This document shows, piece by piece, positions 16,293 to 24,160 of a stretch of DNA of 64,000 nt. This DNA comes from Flavobacterium urumqiense (GTDB taxonomy: Bacteria > Bacteroidota > Bacteroidia > Flavobacteriales > Flavobacteriaceae), in assembly GCF_900108015.1 (NCBI RefSeq), contig NZ_FNVP01000008.1, positions 1 to 64,000 of the forward strand. The letters are read 5' to 3'. The position numbers and the translations under genes are program-made. How positions within the stretch are numbered: position 1 is the first letter of the stretch; each line of letters opens with the position of its first letter. Under the pieces are notes generated by a model. It saw only the letters and a program-made list of their open reading frames with translations. It made no database searches and was not told where the DNA came from.

Positions 16293-16607
16293 GTGGAATT
16301 AATTTTCGTAATATTGTTTGAATTTATTTATTGGCTTGAATTTTGTAAAGACAATCGTAAAATGAATATAATTAGTTTAATACTAATTATTCTTTTTTTA
16401 TAAGTAGTAAAAACAATTTCAGTGTAATGAATATAGTGTAAATTGATTTAGGAAAATAGGTGATAGTAGTGGCATTCTTACCGTACGATTAATATTTTTC
16501 ATTTTTTAATATTCATGTATCATTTTGCATATCTTTGCGCTCATTAACGCCTGATTTTCAAATACTATTTTGCATTCAAAATTTTTAAATACCTTTTAAT
16601 TTATCTA
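16293..16607. other. Intergenic stretch before the histidine kinase
   Basis: An AT-rich stretch with no gene that I can support. A TATCTTTG box at 16530-16537 fits the Bacteroidota -7 consensus and would start transcription about 65 bases before the kinase ATG; no TTTG is visible at the right distance upstream. Confidence 0.4.
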
Positions 16608-17801
16608 ATGAAAAACGAGCAAATCAATTCTAAAATTCTAAAAAGTAATTATATTCCAACTGCTGAATTTTACAGCCAAATCATTGACAGTTTACAAGAT
16701 TACTCTATTTTCACTATTGATAATGAATTTGTAATTAACAGCTGGAGTTCTGGGTCAACAAAAATATTTGGTTACGATCCGGATGAAATTATAGGAAAAC
16801 ATTTTGACATAATTTTTACAGATGAAGATAAAAAAAAGGGCATCCCTAAAAATGAAATTGAAACTGCATTAAAAGAAGGAAGAGCTACAGATAATAGAAC
16901 GCACATTTGTAAAGATAGAAGTGAATTTTATGCTCATGGTTTAGTTTTCCCGCTAATTGGAATAGATGGAGAAATGTTAGGATACGTTAAAATCCTACGC
17001 GACTTAACGGAAAGAAAAAAATCAGAAGACGCGATAAAAAATTATGTAAAGGAATTGGAAGATCTTAACGCTCATAAAGAAAGCGTTCTTGCCATTCTTT
17101 CACATGATTTGAGAAGTCCATTATCTAGTATTATTGCCACAACCGGATATTTGAAAGATAACTTTGAAAGGATGAATCCAAGTACAGTCAAAGAAATGCT
17201 GGAACTCCTTCACAAAGCATCGACAGATGAGTTAAATATGTTAGACTATTTAGTCGAGTGGGCAAGAATAAAATACGCTGCAGAAGTGTTTTCTCCAAGA
17301 AAAATTGAACTGGTAGGATATGTAAAAAAAGTGTTTGACACTTTAAATGATACGGCTTCTTTAAATACAATAAATCTTCATCATGAAATTGATGAGAATA
17401 CTGAGGTTTTTGCGGATGGAAAAATGCTGCTTTCTGTTATCCAAAATATAGTTTCAAATGCAATCAAACATTCCTTACCAGGTGGCAAAATTACGGTTTC
17501 AGCAAAAACGACAGATGGTAAAATAGTTGTACAGATAAAAGATTCAGGTATTGGTATGTCAAAAGAAATTCAGGAAAAACTTTTTACACCACAAATGAAT
17601 ATACTTTCCAAAGCAAGAGTAGAAAACAAAGGAGCAGGAATAGGCTTGTTACTAGTCAAAGGATTTTTAGAAAAAAATGGTGGTGAAATATGGGTGGAAA
17701 GTACGGAAGGTTTAGGTTCCTCTTTCTATTTTACATTGCCAACAGATAAACCGATCAAAATAGACAGCGCTGATAAAATTGTATTCGATGAGATTGCTTA
17801 A
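16608..17801 (+). CDS. PAS-domain sensor histidine kinase (orphan)
   Basis: A 397-residue cytoplasmic sensor kinase. A PAS domain with PAC motif occupies about residues 22-140 (DYSIFTIDNEFVINSWSSGS, FGYDPDEIIGKHFDIIF, GYVKILRDLTERK). It is followed by a short coiled coil, the HisKA dimerisation helix with phospho-acceptor His166 in LAILSHDLRSPLSSI, and the HATPase domain (about 245-375) with N box QNIVSNAIKHS, G1 DSGIGM and G2 GAGIGLLL. There is no signal peptide, membrane helix or receiver domain, and no response regulator gene lies within the window, so its partner is elsewhere. The signal sensed by the PAS domain cannot be read from sequence. Confidence 0.92.
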   Translation: MKNEQINSKILKSNYIPTAEFYSQIIDSLQDYSIFTIDNEFVINSWSSGSTKIFGYDPDEIIGKHFDIIFTDEDKKKGIPKNEIETALKEGRATDNRTHICKDRSEFYAHGLVFPLIGIDGEMLGYVKILRDLTERKKSEDAIKNYVKELEDLNAHKESVLAILSHDLRSPLSSIIATTGYLKDNFERMNPSTVKEMLELLHKASTDELNMLDYLVEWARIKYAAEVFSPRKIELVGYVKKVFDTLNDTASLNTINLHHEIDENTEVFADGKMLLSVIQNIVSNAIKHSLPGGKITVSAKTTDGKIVVQIKDSGIGMSKEIQEKLFTPQMNILSKARVENKGAGIGLLLVKGFLEKNGGEIWVESTEGLGSSFYFTLPTDKPIKIDSADKIVFDEIA

Positions 17802-17832
17802 AAATGATTTTAAACTTGAATATCTAAAATAG

Positions 17833-17860
17833 AAAAAAGCCCATATATATGGGCTTTTTT
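17833..17860 (+). terminator. Terminator after the histidine kinase
   Basis: A perfect 28-base palindrome, AAAAAAGCCC ATATATAT GGGCTTTTTT, 31 bases after the kinase stop. It could work in both directions. Confidence 0.9.
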
Positions 17861-17927
17861 ATGGTTTGAATTTAAATAAAAAAGAGCTCTAAATTCCTTC
17901 AAAGCTATTTTTTTATGTTTTTGCACA

Positions 17928-18070
17928 AGGGATAGCAGTGGAGATCCTTTTTTTTATCTCGTTTTTTAACGAGACAAAAAAAGAGTATTTCACGTACTAT
18001 TTATTTACATAGGAGTTCAGTGAACTTCGTTTGTAACGTATAGCCCGACCCGTTTTTTCGGCGGGATTTG
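17928..18070 (+). ncRNA. Structured intergenic element, candidate conserved Flavobacteria RNA or repeat
   Basis: About 140 bases packed with hairpins: GGGATA at 17929-17934 can pair with TATAGCCC near 18040-18047; TCTCGTT and AACGAGA (17957-17974) form a perfect stem, which extends through the flanking T8/A7 runs; GAGTTC and GAACTTC (about 18013-18028) form a third stem; CCCG and CGGG (about 18045-18065) a fourth. Similar elements beginning GGGATAGCAGTGG are, to my memory, common between genes in Flavobacterium, and the flavo-1 RNA motif is a named conserved structure of this class; whether this is one needs a covariance search. Strand and function are uncertain. Confidence 0.45.
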
Positions 18071-18078
18071 CCCTAATT

Positions 18079-19098
18079 CTAAAGTGTTTTTTTATCGACT
18101 ACCGGACGATTTTCTCTGTTTGCCAATTCCCATGCGATTACAAAAGCCAGTTGGGTTCTTTTGGCTAAAGCATCATACTCGATTTTGTTTGGTTCATCTG
18201 TTTTTTGATGGTAATCAGCATGAACACCATTGAAAAGGAAAACGGCAGGAATACCATTTTTGGCAAAATTATAATGGTCAGAACGCTCATAAAAATGATT
18301 TGGATCTTTAGGATCGTTGAATTTATAATCTAAATCCATTTTAATATACTTTGCATTTGCAACAGTACAAATAGTATTTAAATCCGTTGATAAACGATCC
18401 GCACCAATTACATAGACATAATTATTCGTGTTTGTATGTGCGTCGTCGCGACGGCCAATCATGTCAATATTGATGTCTGTAATCGTATTTACTATAGGGA
18501 ATAAAGGATTCTCAGAATAGTAACGCGAACCATGTAAACCGTGCTCTTCGCCAGTTACATGAAGAAAAAGAATAGAGCGCTTGGGGCCGTGCCCTTCTTT
18601 CTTGGCTTTTTCGAATGCTTGCGCAATTTCCAGTAAAGCGACAGTTCCGGAACCGTCATCATCAGCACCATTGTATACTTCGCCATCTTTAATCCCTACG
18701 TGGTCGTAATGGGCCGAAATAACCAAGACTTCATTTGGTTTCTCAGAACCTTGAATATAGGCCCAGATATTCTCTGAATCCGCTAAATTTTCGTTGCGTT
18801 TTGCATTCAAGAAAGCTGCAGGAATTCGTTGGTAATAATCAGTAGCTCCTTTAGGAAAAGGAACGTTATTTTTCTTGTACTGACTGATCAAATAAACACC
18901 TGCTTTTTTTTGTCCGGCAGAGCCTGTTTCGCGTCCTTCCATCGAATCAGCAGCGACAATATACAGATGTGTTTTTAAATCCTCAGCTGTAATAGTTTTC
19001 ATGTATTTTGTTGGGTCAACATCAGTAAGGCTCATTTTTTGAGAAGTACAGCTGATGTTTAAAACCAAAAGCAAACTCAATGCGGTTATTTTTTTCAT
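18079..19098 (-). CDS. M28 family metallopeptidase, lipoprotein
   Basis: A 339-residue zinc aminopeptidase-type enzyme. The N-terminus is a lipoprotein signal (LLLVLNISC, lipidated Cys at about residue 16). The M28 zinc ligands are in order: ISAHYDHVG (His, Asp), NGADDDGSGTVALLE (bridging Asp), VTGEEHGLHGS (catalytic Glu and Glu ligand), DINIDMIGRRDD and SDHYNFAKNGIPAVFLFNG with the last His. It should cleave N-terminal residues of peptides at the outer membrane or in the periplasm; the exact substrate is unknown. It has no close operon partner: a structured element lies downstream and a truncated DUF3667 stub upstream. Confidence 0.92.
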   Translation of the reverse strand: MKKITALSLLLVLNISCTSQKMSLTDVDPTKYMKTITAEDLKTHLYIVAADSMEGRETGSAGQKKAGVYLISQYKKNNVPFPKGATDYYQRIPAAFLNAKRNENLADSENIWAYIQGSEKPNEVLVISAHYDHVGIKDGEVYNGADDDGSGTVALLEIAQAFEKAKKEGHGPKRSILFLHVTGEEHGLHGSRYYSENPLFPIVNTITDINIDMIGRRDDAHTNTNNYVYVIGADRLSTDLNTICTVANAKYIKMDLDYKFNDPKDPNHFYERSDHYNFAKNGIPAVFLFNGVHADYHQKTDEPNKIEYDALAKRTQLAFVIAWELANRENRPVVDKKTL

Positions 19099-19193
19099 GT
19101 TTTTTTAATGTAAAGTTATAAATGTGTAAAAGGCAAAAAGTATAAATATAATGATGATAAGAATGAAGTTAATAAAAAATAATAAACTGCTTT

Positions 19194-19388
19194 TTAGGAA
19201 TGTAATAAATCATATTTCTGAAAAGCGTTTTTATAATGGCTTAAATCCTTAAAAAAATGAACAAAAAGGTGATGAAACGGCTTTCGGGTGTCAGTATTAT
19301 CGTGTCCACAATTAGGACAAAACCTATTTTCTACCACACATCTGCAATTGAGACATGTTTTGTCGTTTCTAATTTTACTTTTTGACAT
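19194..19388 (-). pseudogene. Truncated DUF3667 gene (zinc-ribbon stub)
   Basis: The 64-residue frame begins with a zinc ribbon (CLNCRCVVENRFCPNCGHDN) and continues TRKPFHHLFVHFFKDLSHY.NAF, which is the start of DUF3667 membrane proteins of Bacteroidota. These normally continue with a long series of membrane helices; here the sequence breaks off after NAFQKYDLLHS. I see no continuation in the next 95 bases before the M28 gene, so most of the gene has been deleted. The zinc ribbon itself is intact (four Cys), and expression as a small protein cannot be excluded. Confidence 0.7.
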
Positions 19389-19390
19389 AA

Positions 19391-19469
19391 AAAAAAACAG
19401 TATAACTTCTATATTTTTTGTTGAATTACTATCTATAAAACTAACAAAAAAACTGAACTTATACTGTTT
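19391..19469 (-). terminator. Long-loop terminator after the dienelactone hydrolase gene
   Basis: AAACAGTATAA (19395-19405) and TTATACTGTTT (19459-19469) are perfect complements with a 53-base loop; the inner edge adds a few more pairs. Read on the minus strand the stem is followed by a run of nine T, 23 bases after the upstream gene's stop. Confidence 0.6.
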
Positions 19470-19491
19470 TAAAAAAATATTTTAAAAAAAA

Positions 19492-20262
19492 TTAATTCAA
19501 AACTTCTTTCAAGAAAGAATTCATGCGCTCCCAAGAACGTTTAGCAGCCTTTTCGTTGTATGCAGCTCCTTTTGAATTATCGTTTCCAGCTTCAGGGTCT
19601 GTAAAAGCATGAACTGAATTAGCATAATAAATCATTTCCCAATCTGCTTTTGTATCTCTCATTTCTTGTTGAAAAGCTGCAATTTCTTCTTTGGATTCGT
19701 AAGGATCATCTGCACCGTGTAAAACCAATATTCTTGTGGTGATCGGATTATTTACTCTTGCAGCATCACGTCCTAAACCTCCGTGAAAAGAAACGACTCC
19801 TTTAACTTTCATTCCTGATCTAGCTGATTCCAGAACACCAGTTCCTCCAAAACAGTAGCCTATCACAACAATATTATCCCGATTTGCACCTGCTTTCACT
19901 AATTGATCTAAAGCAAGTTGAATGCGTCTTTGATAATCAGCTACATTAGTCTTGTAAAAACCAGCTTGCTTTCCAGCTTCCTGTGTGTTGGTTGGGTAGT
20001 TTCCCTCGCCATAGATATCAGCGACAAATGCATAATATCCCATTTTTGACAATTGCTCGGCTGATTGTTTTGCATGCGTATCTATTCCTTTCCAAGCGGG
20101 AAGAATTAAGATTCCAGGTTTAGTTTTGCTGCCTTTTTTTGGAGCAATCGACAATCCATTTAATTTTTGATTTTTATCCGTGTATTTTACGGCTTTTAAT
20201 TGTGCAAATGTGCCATTAGAAAACAATACGAATCCTAAAAGGGCAAAGAAAATATTTTTCAT
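19492..20262 (-). CDS. Secreted dienelactone hydrolase family protein
   Basis: A 256-residue alpha/beta hydrolase with a signal peptide (about 1-20, ending GTFAQ). The dienelactone hydrolase triad is visible: the nucleophile is Cys in VIGYCFGGTGVLE (about residue 133), the Asp is in LVLHGADDPY (about 184) and the His is in YANSVHAFTDPEAG (about 216). Members hydrolyse esters or lactones; the export signal and the lack of aromatic-degradation genes nearby make dienelactone an unlikely natural substrate. It is a single gene with its own terminator. Length is normal for the exported subgroup. Confidence 0.88.
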   Translation of the reverse strand: MKNIFFALLGFVLFSNGTFAQLKAVKYTDKNQKLNGLSIAPKKGSKTKPGILILPAWKGIDTHAKQSAEQLSKMGYYAFVADIYGEGNYPTNTQEAGKQAGFYKTNVADYQRRIQLALDQLVKAGANRDNIVVIGYCFGGTGVLESARSGMKVKGVVSFHGGLGRDAARVNNPITTRILVLHGADDPYESKEEIAAFQQEMRDTKADWEMIYYANSVHAFTDPEAGNDNSKGAAYNEKAAKRSWERMNSFLKEVLN

Positions 20263-20374
20263 ATCGGGTGTTTTTATTTTTACAAATGTCTTAATTAATT
20301 TGTTCTAAAATTAAGACTTTGATTTTTTTATTTTATCACTGTATTTTTAATTCTGATAATGAAGAGTAGAGAGA

Positions 20375-22576
20375 TTATTCGCCAGGATGATAGGTTTTTT
20401 CAGCATTTTTTTGAACATCATCTTTATAAAACAAGACGTCTTTGAATTGTCCTTTTCGGTACATTTCAGCTTGGTCATAGAAATGTTTCGATTTTGGATC
20501 GCTACTGTTTCCACCTGCTAGTAAAGACTTTGCTTTTATTTTTGGGCCAAATTCTACTGCACATACAAAACTGTTGCCGTTAAATCCGTAGCGCTTTTTA
20601 CTGCCTTTTTGATAATTGCTCTTGTAAGCTGGTAAACTCCCCCAGAGTGCTGGTCCATAACCTATTGGTATACTTTCAAATGCATCATTATATACGAGAG
20701 TAATATCACCCGATAATCGCTGGAAACGATTAATTTCTCCCCAAGGAATTTGCCAAGTGCCAAATTTTGTTTTTAATTCATTCACCACTATTTGCAGTTG
20801 AGGAATCAATTGATCGGGAGAAGCATTTTTTGCAAAATTCTGAGTATTTTGGACTTGATCTAATTCACCTTCTTCAACATATACCTTTTGAATAATAGGA
20901 TCTAATTTATAGGCCCATTCAATAGCTAAAGTTGTAGCTGTTGAATTTTCGTTGGTGTAATAATCCCAGTTCTTTAAAAGCGCTATTGGTTCTGCTAATT
21001 CCTTATAAAGCGGATTTTCTTTACTTATATTTTTTTCGAAGCTGGCAACTAAGGCTGGAATTAAAAATTCAAAAGCAGTTAGTTTTGTATCGTAACCGTC
21101 GGCAATTACTTTGTCCAGCGTATAATTGTTGCCTTGACTTAATAAGCGAACGGCATTTAATCCCCTAAAACTTTCACCATCGGGCGCCATATAAGGTAAA
21201 TAATTTTCTTTTTTCGGACTGTTAATTCCAGCCGCAGAATAGGGTGTGGAGTTGCAATTTTGCAGCCAGCCGTTTGTGGGATTGTATAAATGAACTGTTT
21301 CTGAAACGGGATGCAATCCTTTCCATTGTGTGGCGGATGTTGAGCCGTCCACCACTTTTGACCAATTTAAGTTTTTGTCTCTAATTGGAATGAAATTTCC
21401 GTGCCAGTAAGCAATATTTCCTTTATTATCTGCGTAAACAGTATTGTTTGAAGTATTGGCTTTTAAGTCCATTGCTTTTTTGTAGTCGTCAAATCCTTTC
21501 GATTTTGTTCTTACCCAACTTTGCACCAAACTGTTCATGGAACGATTGTTTGATTTTAAGCTAATCCATTTTCCATCTCTTTTTGCCATTATTGGACCGT
21601 TGTTGGTAAAGTATGTTTTAAAGGTTTTGGGAATCAGTTTCCCATTTTCAAGGTAATTGATGGTTATTTTTTTTTCGATAATTGGAACTAATTTTTTATC
21701 GTATTCGTAAAATAATTTGCCGTTTTTAGTTACGATTTTCTCGGCATAGATATCGGCAACATCCACATTTGAAGACGTATGCATCCAGCCACAATTTTCA
21801 TTAAAACCTTGATATATAAAAAATTGTCCCCAAGTTACTGCGCCGTAAGCATTTAATCCTTCCTCGCTGCTTATCTGTATTTCAGGTCGGAAATAAAAGG
21901 TGGTGTGCGGGTTGATATACAAAATGGCATTTCCGGAAGCAGTTTTTGAAGGGGAAATTGCAAATCCATTAGAACCTGTTTGCACGTCTTTTTCTCTTTC
22001 TATGTAGGCTACTTTATCCGTGTTTCCAGAATAAAAAGCTTTCAATTCTCCTGTCGAAAGATCGGCAGTACTTATGGCTCCGATGCTGCCATCTGTCCAC
22101 AGTAAAGGATACCAAGGTTCAAAATGGGTCAATAATGCAGGTTTCACTTCGGGGTGATTGTTTAAATAAAAATTTATTCCGTCAGCATAACTATTCAATA
22201 ATTTTTTTAGCCAAGGCGTAGCTTTTTTATAATCCGCTTTCGCTTCCTCTGTGTCAATCAAAAGTTTTATTTCTAAATCATTGTATAAAACCGATTGCCC
22301 TTTAATTTCGGAAAGTCTCCCCAATTTTTCGATATAATTCGTTTCTACTCGTTTGAAATCATCTTCACATTGTGCGTAAAGCATTCCAAAGACAGCATCA
22401 GCATCAGTTTTCCCATATACATGAGCAATTCCCCAATTGTCTCTGATAATTGTTACTTGTTGAGCTAATTCTTGGAGTCTTTTAATTTCCTTAGTAGAAA
22501 TGTTTTGCGAAAACATTGGAAAACTTAAACAAAAAACTAAAATAGCCAACGGTAAATTATTTTTGAAATGCTTCAT
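20375..22576 (-). CDS. Penicillin/AHL acylase family Ntn hydrolase
   Basis: A 733-residue precursor of an N-terminal nucleophile hydrolase, with a signal peptide (about 1-24, PMFSQ). The alpha chain has VTIIRDNWGIAHVYGKTDADAVFGMLYAQCEDDF. The self-cleavage site is at Gly201-Ser202 (TGSNGFAISPS), giving a beta chain that begins with the catalytic Ser. Downstream are INPHTTFYFRPEIQI, an oxyanion-type Asn region and NTVYADNKGNIAYWHGN. Relatives cleave amide bonds of penicillins, acyl-homoserine lactones or acylated peptides. The gene begins 5 bases after the stop of the exported cyanophycinase gene, so the two are surely cotranscribed. The substrate cannot be chosen from sequence alone. Confidence 0.88.
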   Translation of the reverse strand: MKHFKNNLPLAILVFCLSFPMFSQNISTKEIKRLQELAQQVTIIRDNWGIAHVYGKTDADAVFGMLYAQCEDDFKRVETNYIEKLGRLSEIKGQSVLYNDLEIKLLIDTEEAKADYKKATPWLKKLLNSYADGINFYLNNHPEVKPALLTHFEPWYPLLWTDGSIGAISTADLSTGELKAFYSGNTDKVAYIEREKDVQTGSNGFAISPSKTASGNAILYINPHTTFYFRPEIQISSEEGLNAYGAVTWGQFFIYQGFNENCGWMHTSSNVDVADIYAEKIVTKNGKLFYEYDKKLVPIIEKKITINYLENGKLIPKTFKTYFTNNGPIMAKRDGKWISLKSNNRSMNSLVQSWVRTKSKGFDDYKKAMDLKANTSNNTVYADNKGNIAYWHGNFIPIRDKNLNWSKVVDGSTSATQWKGLHPVSETVHLYNPTNGWLQNCNSTPYSAAGINSPKKENYLPYMAPDGESFRGLNAVRLLSQGNNYTLDKVIADGYDTKLTAFEFLIPALVASFEKNISKENPLYKELAEPIALLKNWDYYTNENSTATTLAIEWAYKLDPIIQKVYVEEGELDQVQNTQNFAKNASPDQLIPQLQIVVNELKTKFGTWQIPWGEINRFQRLSGDITLVYNDAFESIPIGYGPALWGSLPAYKSNYQKGSKKRYGFNGNSFVCAVEFGPKIKAKSLLAGGNSSDPKSKHFYDQAEMYRKGQFKDVLFYKDDVQKNAEKTYHPGE

Positions 22577-22581
22577 TTTTA

Positions 22582-23448
22582 TTAAATTTTAAATTTTTGA
22601 CCTTCTTTATAAATGGCCATTTTCAAACTTTTTATACTTACGAAATTATTGTTTTTAGATTTGCTGATTCCCTTTGGTTTTTTAACCACAATAACTTCGC
22701 TTTCGCCAATAATTTCGATTTCTTTATTACTAATAATAATGGCTGTGCTTTCATCAATACCAATTCCTGTGTAATTTGGGAATTCAATTAAAGCAGATAG
22801 TAATCGATTGTAGCGACTTCTTTTTAGAAAATGCTGGTCTATAATTACATTTTTAACAAGACCTAATCCTTCAGTGGTTTCCAGATTATCGTATCGAATA
22901 TTATTGAAAGTCTCGGTATATTTAGTCTCTAATTTTTGATTTCCTGTAATCATATGTTCACACATCACAGTTGCTCCGGCGCTCGTTCCTGCTATTGTAC
23001 TGCCGTTTTCATAAGCGTTGTGAATAGCGGTACTGATTGTAGTGTTTCGCACAACATTCATAAATTTAGACTGATCGCCGCCGCTGATAAAAATTAGTTT
23101 TGCATGCTGTAAGGAATCATTCCATACTTTATCATTAACCGTTTCATGATCAAAATTGAGCATCACGATTGGATTGGGAGTCAGTTTCTTGATTTGTTCT
23201 TTAAAGTTAATGTAAGCGCTGTCAGGTTGTGCGCTCGACATGGGTAAAACCACGATATAATCTTTTTTCTTTAAATTAGATATCGTGATTAACTGTTTCA
23301 TCATCTTATCAGATTTGATTCCGCCGCCAATAATAAATAATTTACCGTTTGTTTTTTGTGCTTTCATCGTAAAGCTAACGGACAAAATAATAATAACAAA
23401 TAGGGTTTTAACCCAAAACTGATTTAGAATTTGTTTTTTTATCTGCAT
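22582..23448 (-). CDS. Exported cyanophycinase (S51-type serine peptidase)
   Basis: A 288-residue protein with a signal peptide (about 1-30, ending MKAQ) and then a cyanophycinase domain: GKLFIIGGGIKSD, IVVLPMSSAQPDSAYINF, FISGGDQSKFM, the nucleophile elbow AGTSAGATVM (Ser about residue 156), TTEGLGLVKNVIIDQHFLKR and GIGIDESTAIII. Cyanophycinases cut the aspartate-arginine polymer cyanophycin to beta-Asp-Arg dipeptides. With a secretion signal the enzyme would act outside the cytoplasm on external polymer or related isopeptides. No cyanophycin synthetase is present. It leads a two-gene unit with the acylase and lies beside the Lrp-rocD-arginase group. Confidence 0.87.
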   Translation of the reverse strand: MQIKKQILNQFWVKTLFVIIILSVSFTMKAQKTNGKLFIIGGGIKSDKMMKQLITISNLKKKDYIVVLPMSSAQPDSAYINFKEQIKKLTPNPIVMLNFDHETVNDKVWNDSLQHAKLIFISGGDQSKFMNVVRNTTISTAIHNAYENGSTIAGTSAGATVMCEHMITGNQKLETKYTETFNNIRYDNLETTEGLGLVKNVIIDQHFLKRSRYNRLLSALIEFPNYTGIGIDESTAIIISNKEIEIIGESEVIVVKKPKGISKSKNNNFVSIKSLKMAIYKEGQKFKI

Positions 23449-23476
23449 TTAATTTGTCTTTTGATAGTTTTACATT

Positions 23477-23932
23477 TTACAATGAAACGTTCCTTTTGAA
23501 GGCACAACCCAACTCTATTATAGAATCCGTTTTTGAGATACCAGGAATATTGTCTATTTTCTCATAAAGAATTTTTCTCATGTGCTCATGGTCTCGGGCT
23601 ACAATTTTTATATAAAGGGTAAAAGAACCCGTGACATAATAACATTCTGTGATTTCGGGGATGTTTTTTAATTCGGCAATAATTCGATTCGAATCTTGGT
23701 CTTTGTTTAATGTGATACCGGTGAAAGATGCCCAGTCAAAACCAATTTTTTTCTCATTAATAATTGGTTTTATTTCAATAATTATTCCTTGTTCAATTAA
23801 TCTGTTGATCCGCTGATGAACCATTGTATTGGATATTTTTAAAGCTGTCGCAATGGCTGAATAGGCCATTCTACCGTCTTTTTCGAGTTCTTTAATAATA
23901 TTGATATCGAATTCATCCAATAATGCATCCAT
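23477..23932 (-). CDS. Lrp/AsnC family transcriptional regulator
   Basis: A 151-residue regulator with the family plan: an N-terminal winged helix-turn-helix (LDEFDINIIKELEKDGRMAYSAIATALKISNTMVHQRINRL, residues 4-45) and a C-terminal ligand-sensing domain (about 65-145, ITECYYVTGSFTLYIKIVARD, LGCAFKRN). These proteins form octamers and respond to amino acids. It is divergent from rocD-arginase, with 228 bases between the start codons, and 28 bases upstream of the cyanophycinase gene. From that position it probably senses arginine or ornithine and controls both sides; this is inference from context. Confidence 0.92.
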   Translation of the reverse strand: MDALLDEFDINIIKELEKDGRMAYSAIATALKISNTMVHQRINRLIEQGIIIEIKPIINEKKIGFDWASFTGITLNKDQDSNRIIAELKNIPEITECYYVTGSFTLYIKIVARDHEHMRKILYEKIDNIPGISKTDSIIELGCAFKRNVSL

Positions 23933-24016
23933 GAGTTTTTTTATTAAATTAAAAAGGTATTCTTAATCCGTATAAAAGTAATTATTATTTTTCATCTAAA
24001 ACTAAAACTACATACT

Positions 24017-24030
24017 ATTTTGTATAAAAT
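24017..24030. promoter_or_regulatory. Candidate Lrp-type operator between the regulator and rocD
   Basis: ATTTT GTAT AAAAT is an AT-rich palindrome in the 228-base divergent region, inside a larger weak repeat with ACTAC (24007-24011) and GTAGT (24042-24046). Lrp-type regulators favour such sites. In AT-rich DNA chance occurrence is likely. Confidence 0.3.
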
Positions 24031-24103
24031 GACTTATTTACGTAGTATTAAAAGTAATATTAATTATTTTACATCAAAATCAAGTCAAAATATTCATATA
24101 TTG

Positions 24104-24133
24104 TTGTTAAATAAAAAATATTAGTTATTTTTG
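24104..24133 (+). promoter_or_regulatory. Bacteroidota promoter of rocD-arginase
   Basis: TTG at 24104-24106 and TATTTTTG at 24126-24133 are spaced by 19 bases. Transcription would begin about 22 bases before the rocD ATG at 24161. Confidence 0.6.
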
Positions 24134-24160
24134 TTTCAAAGTTTTAAAAAACAGTAAGTT

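Noticed and set aside
16212..16403. A 63-codon frame starting inside tRNA-His
   Set aside because: It begins in the anticodon loop of the tRNA and its proline/arginine-rich start mirrors the T arm; no coding support beyond that.
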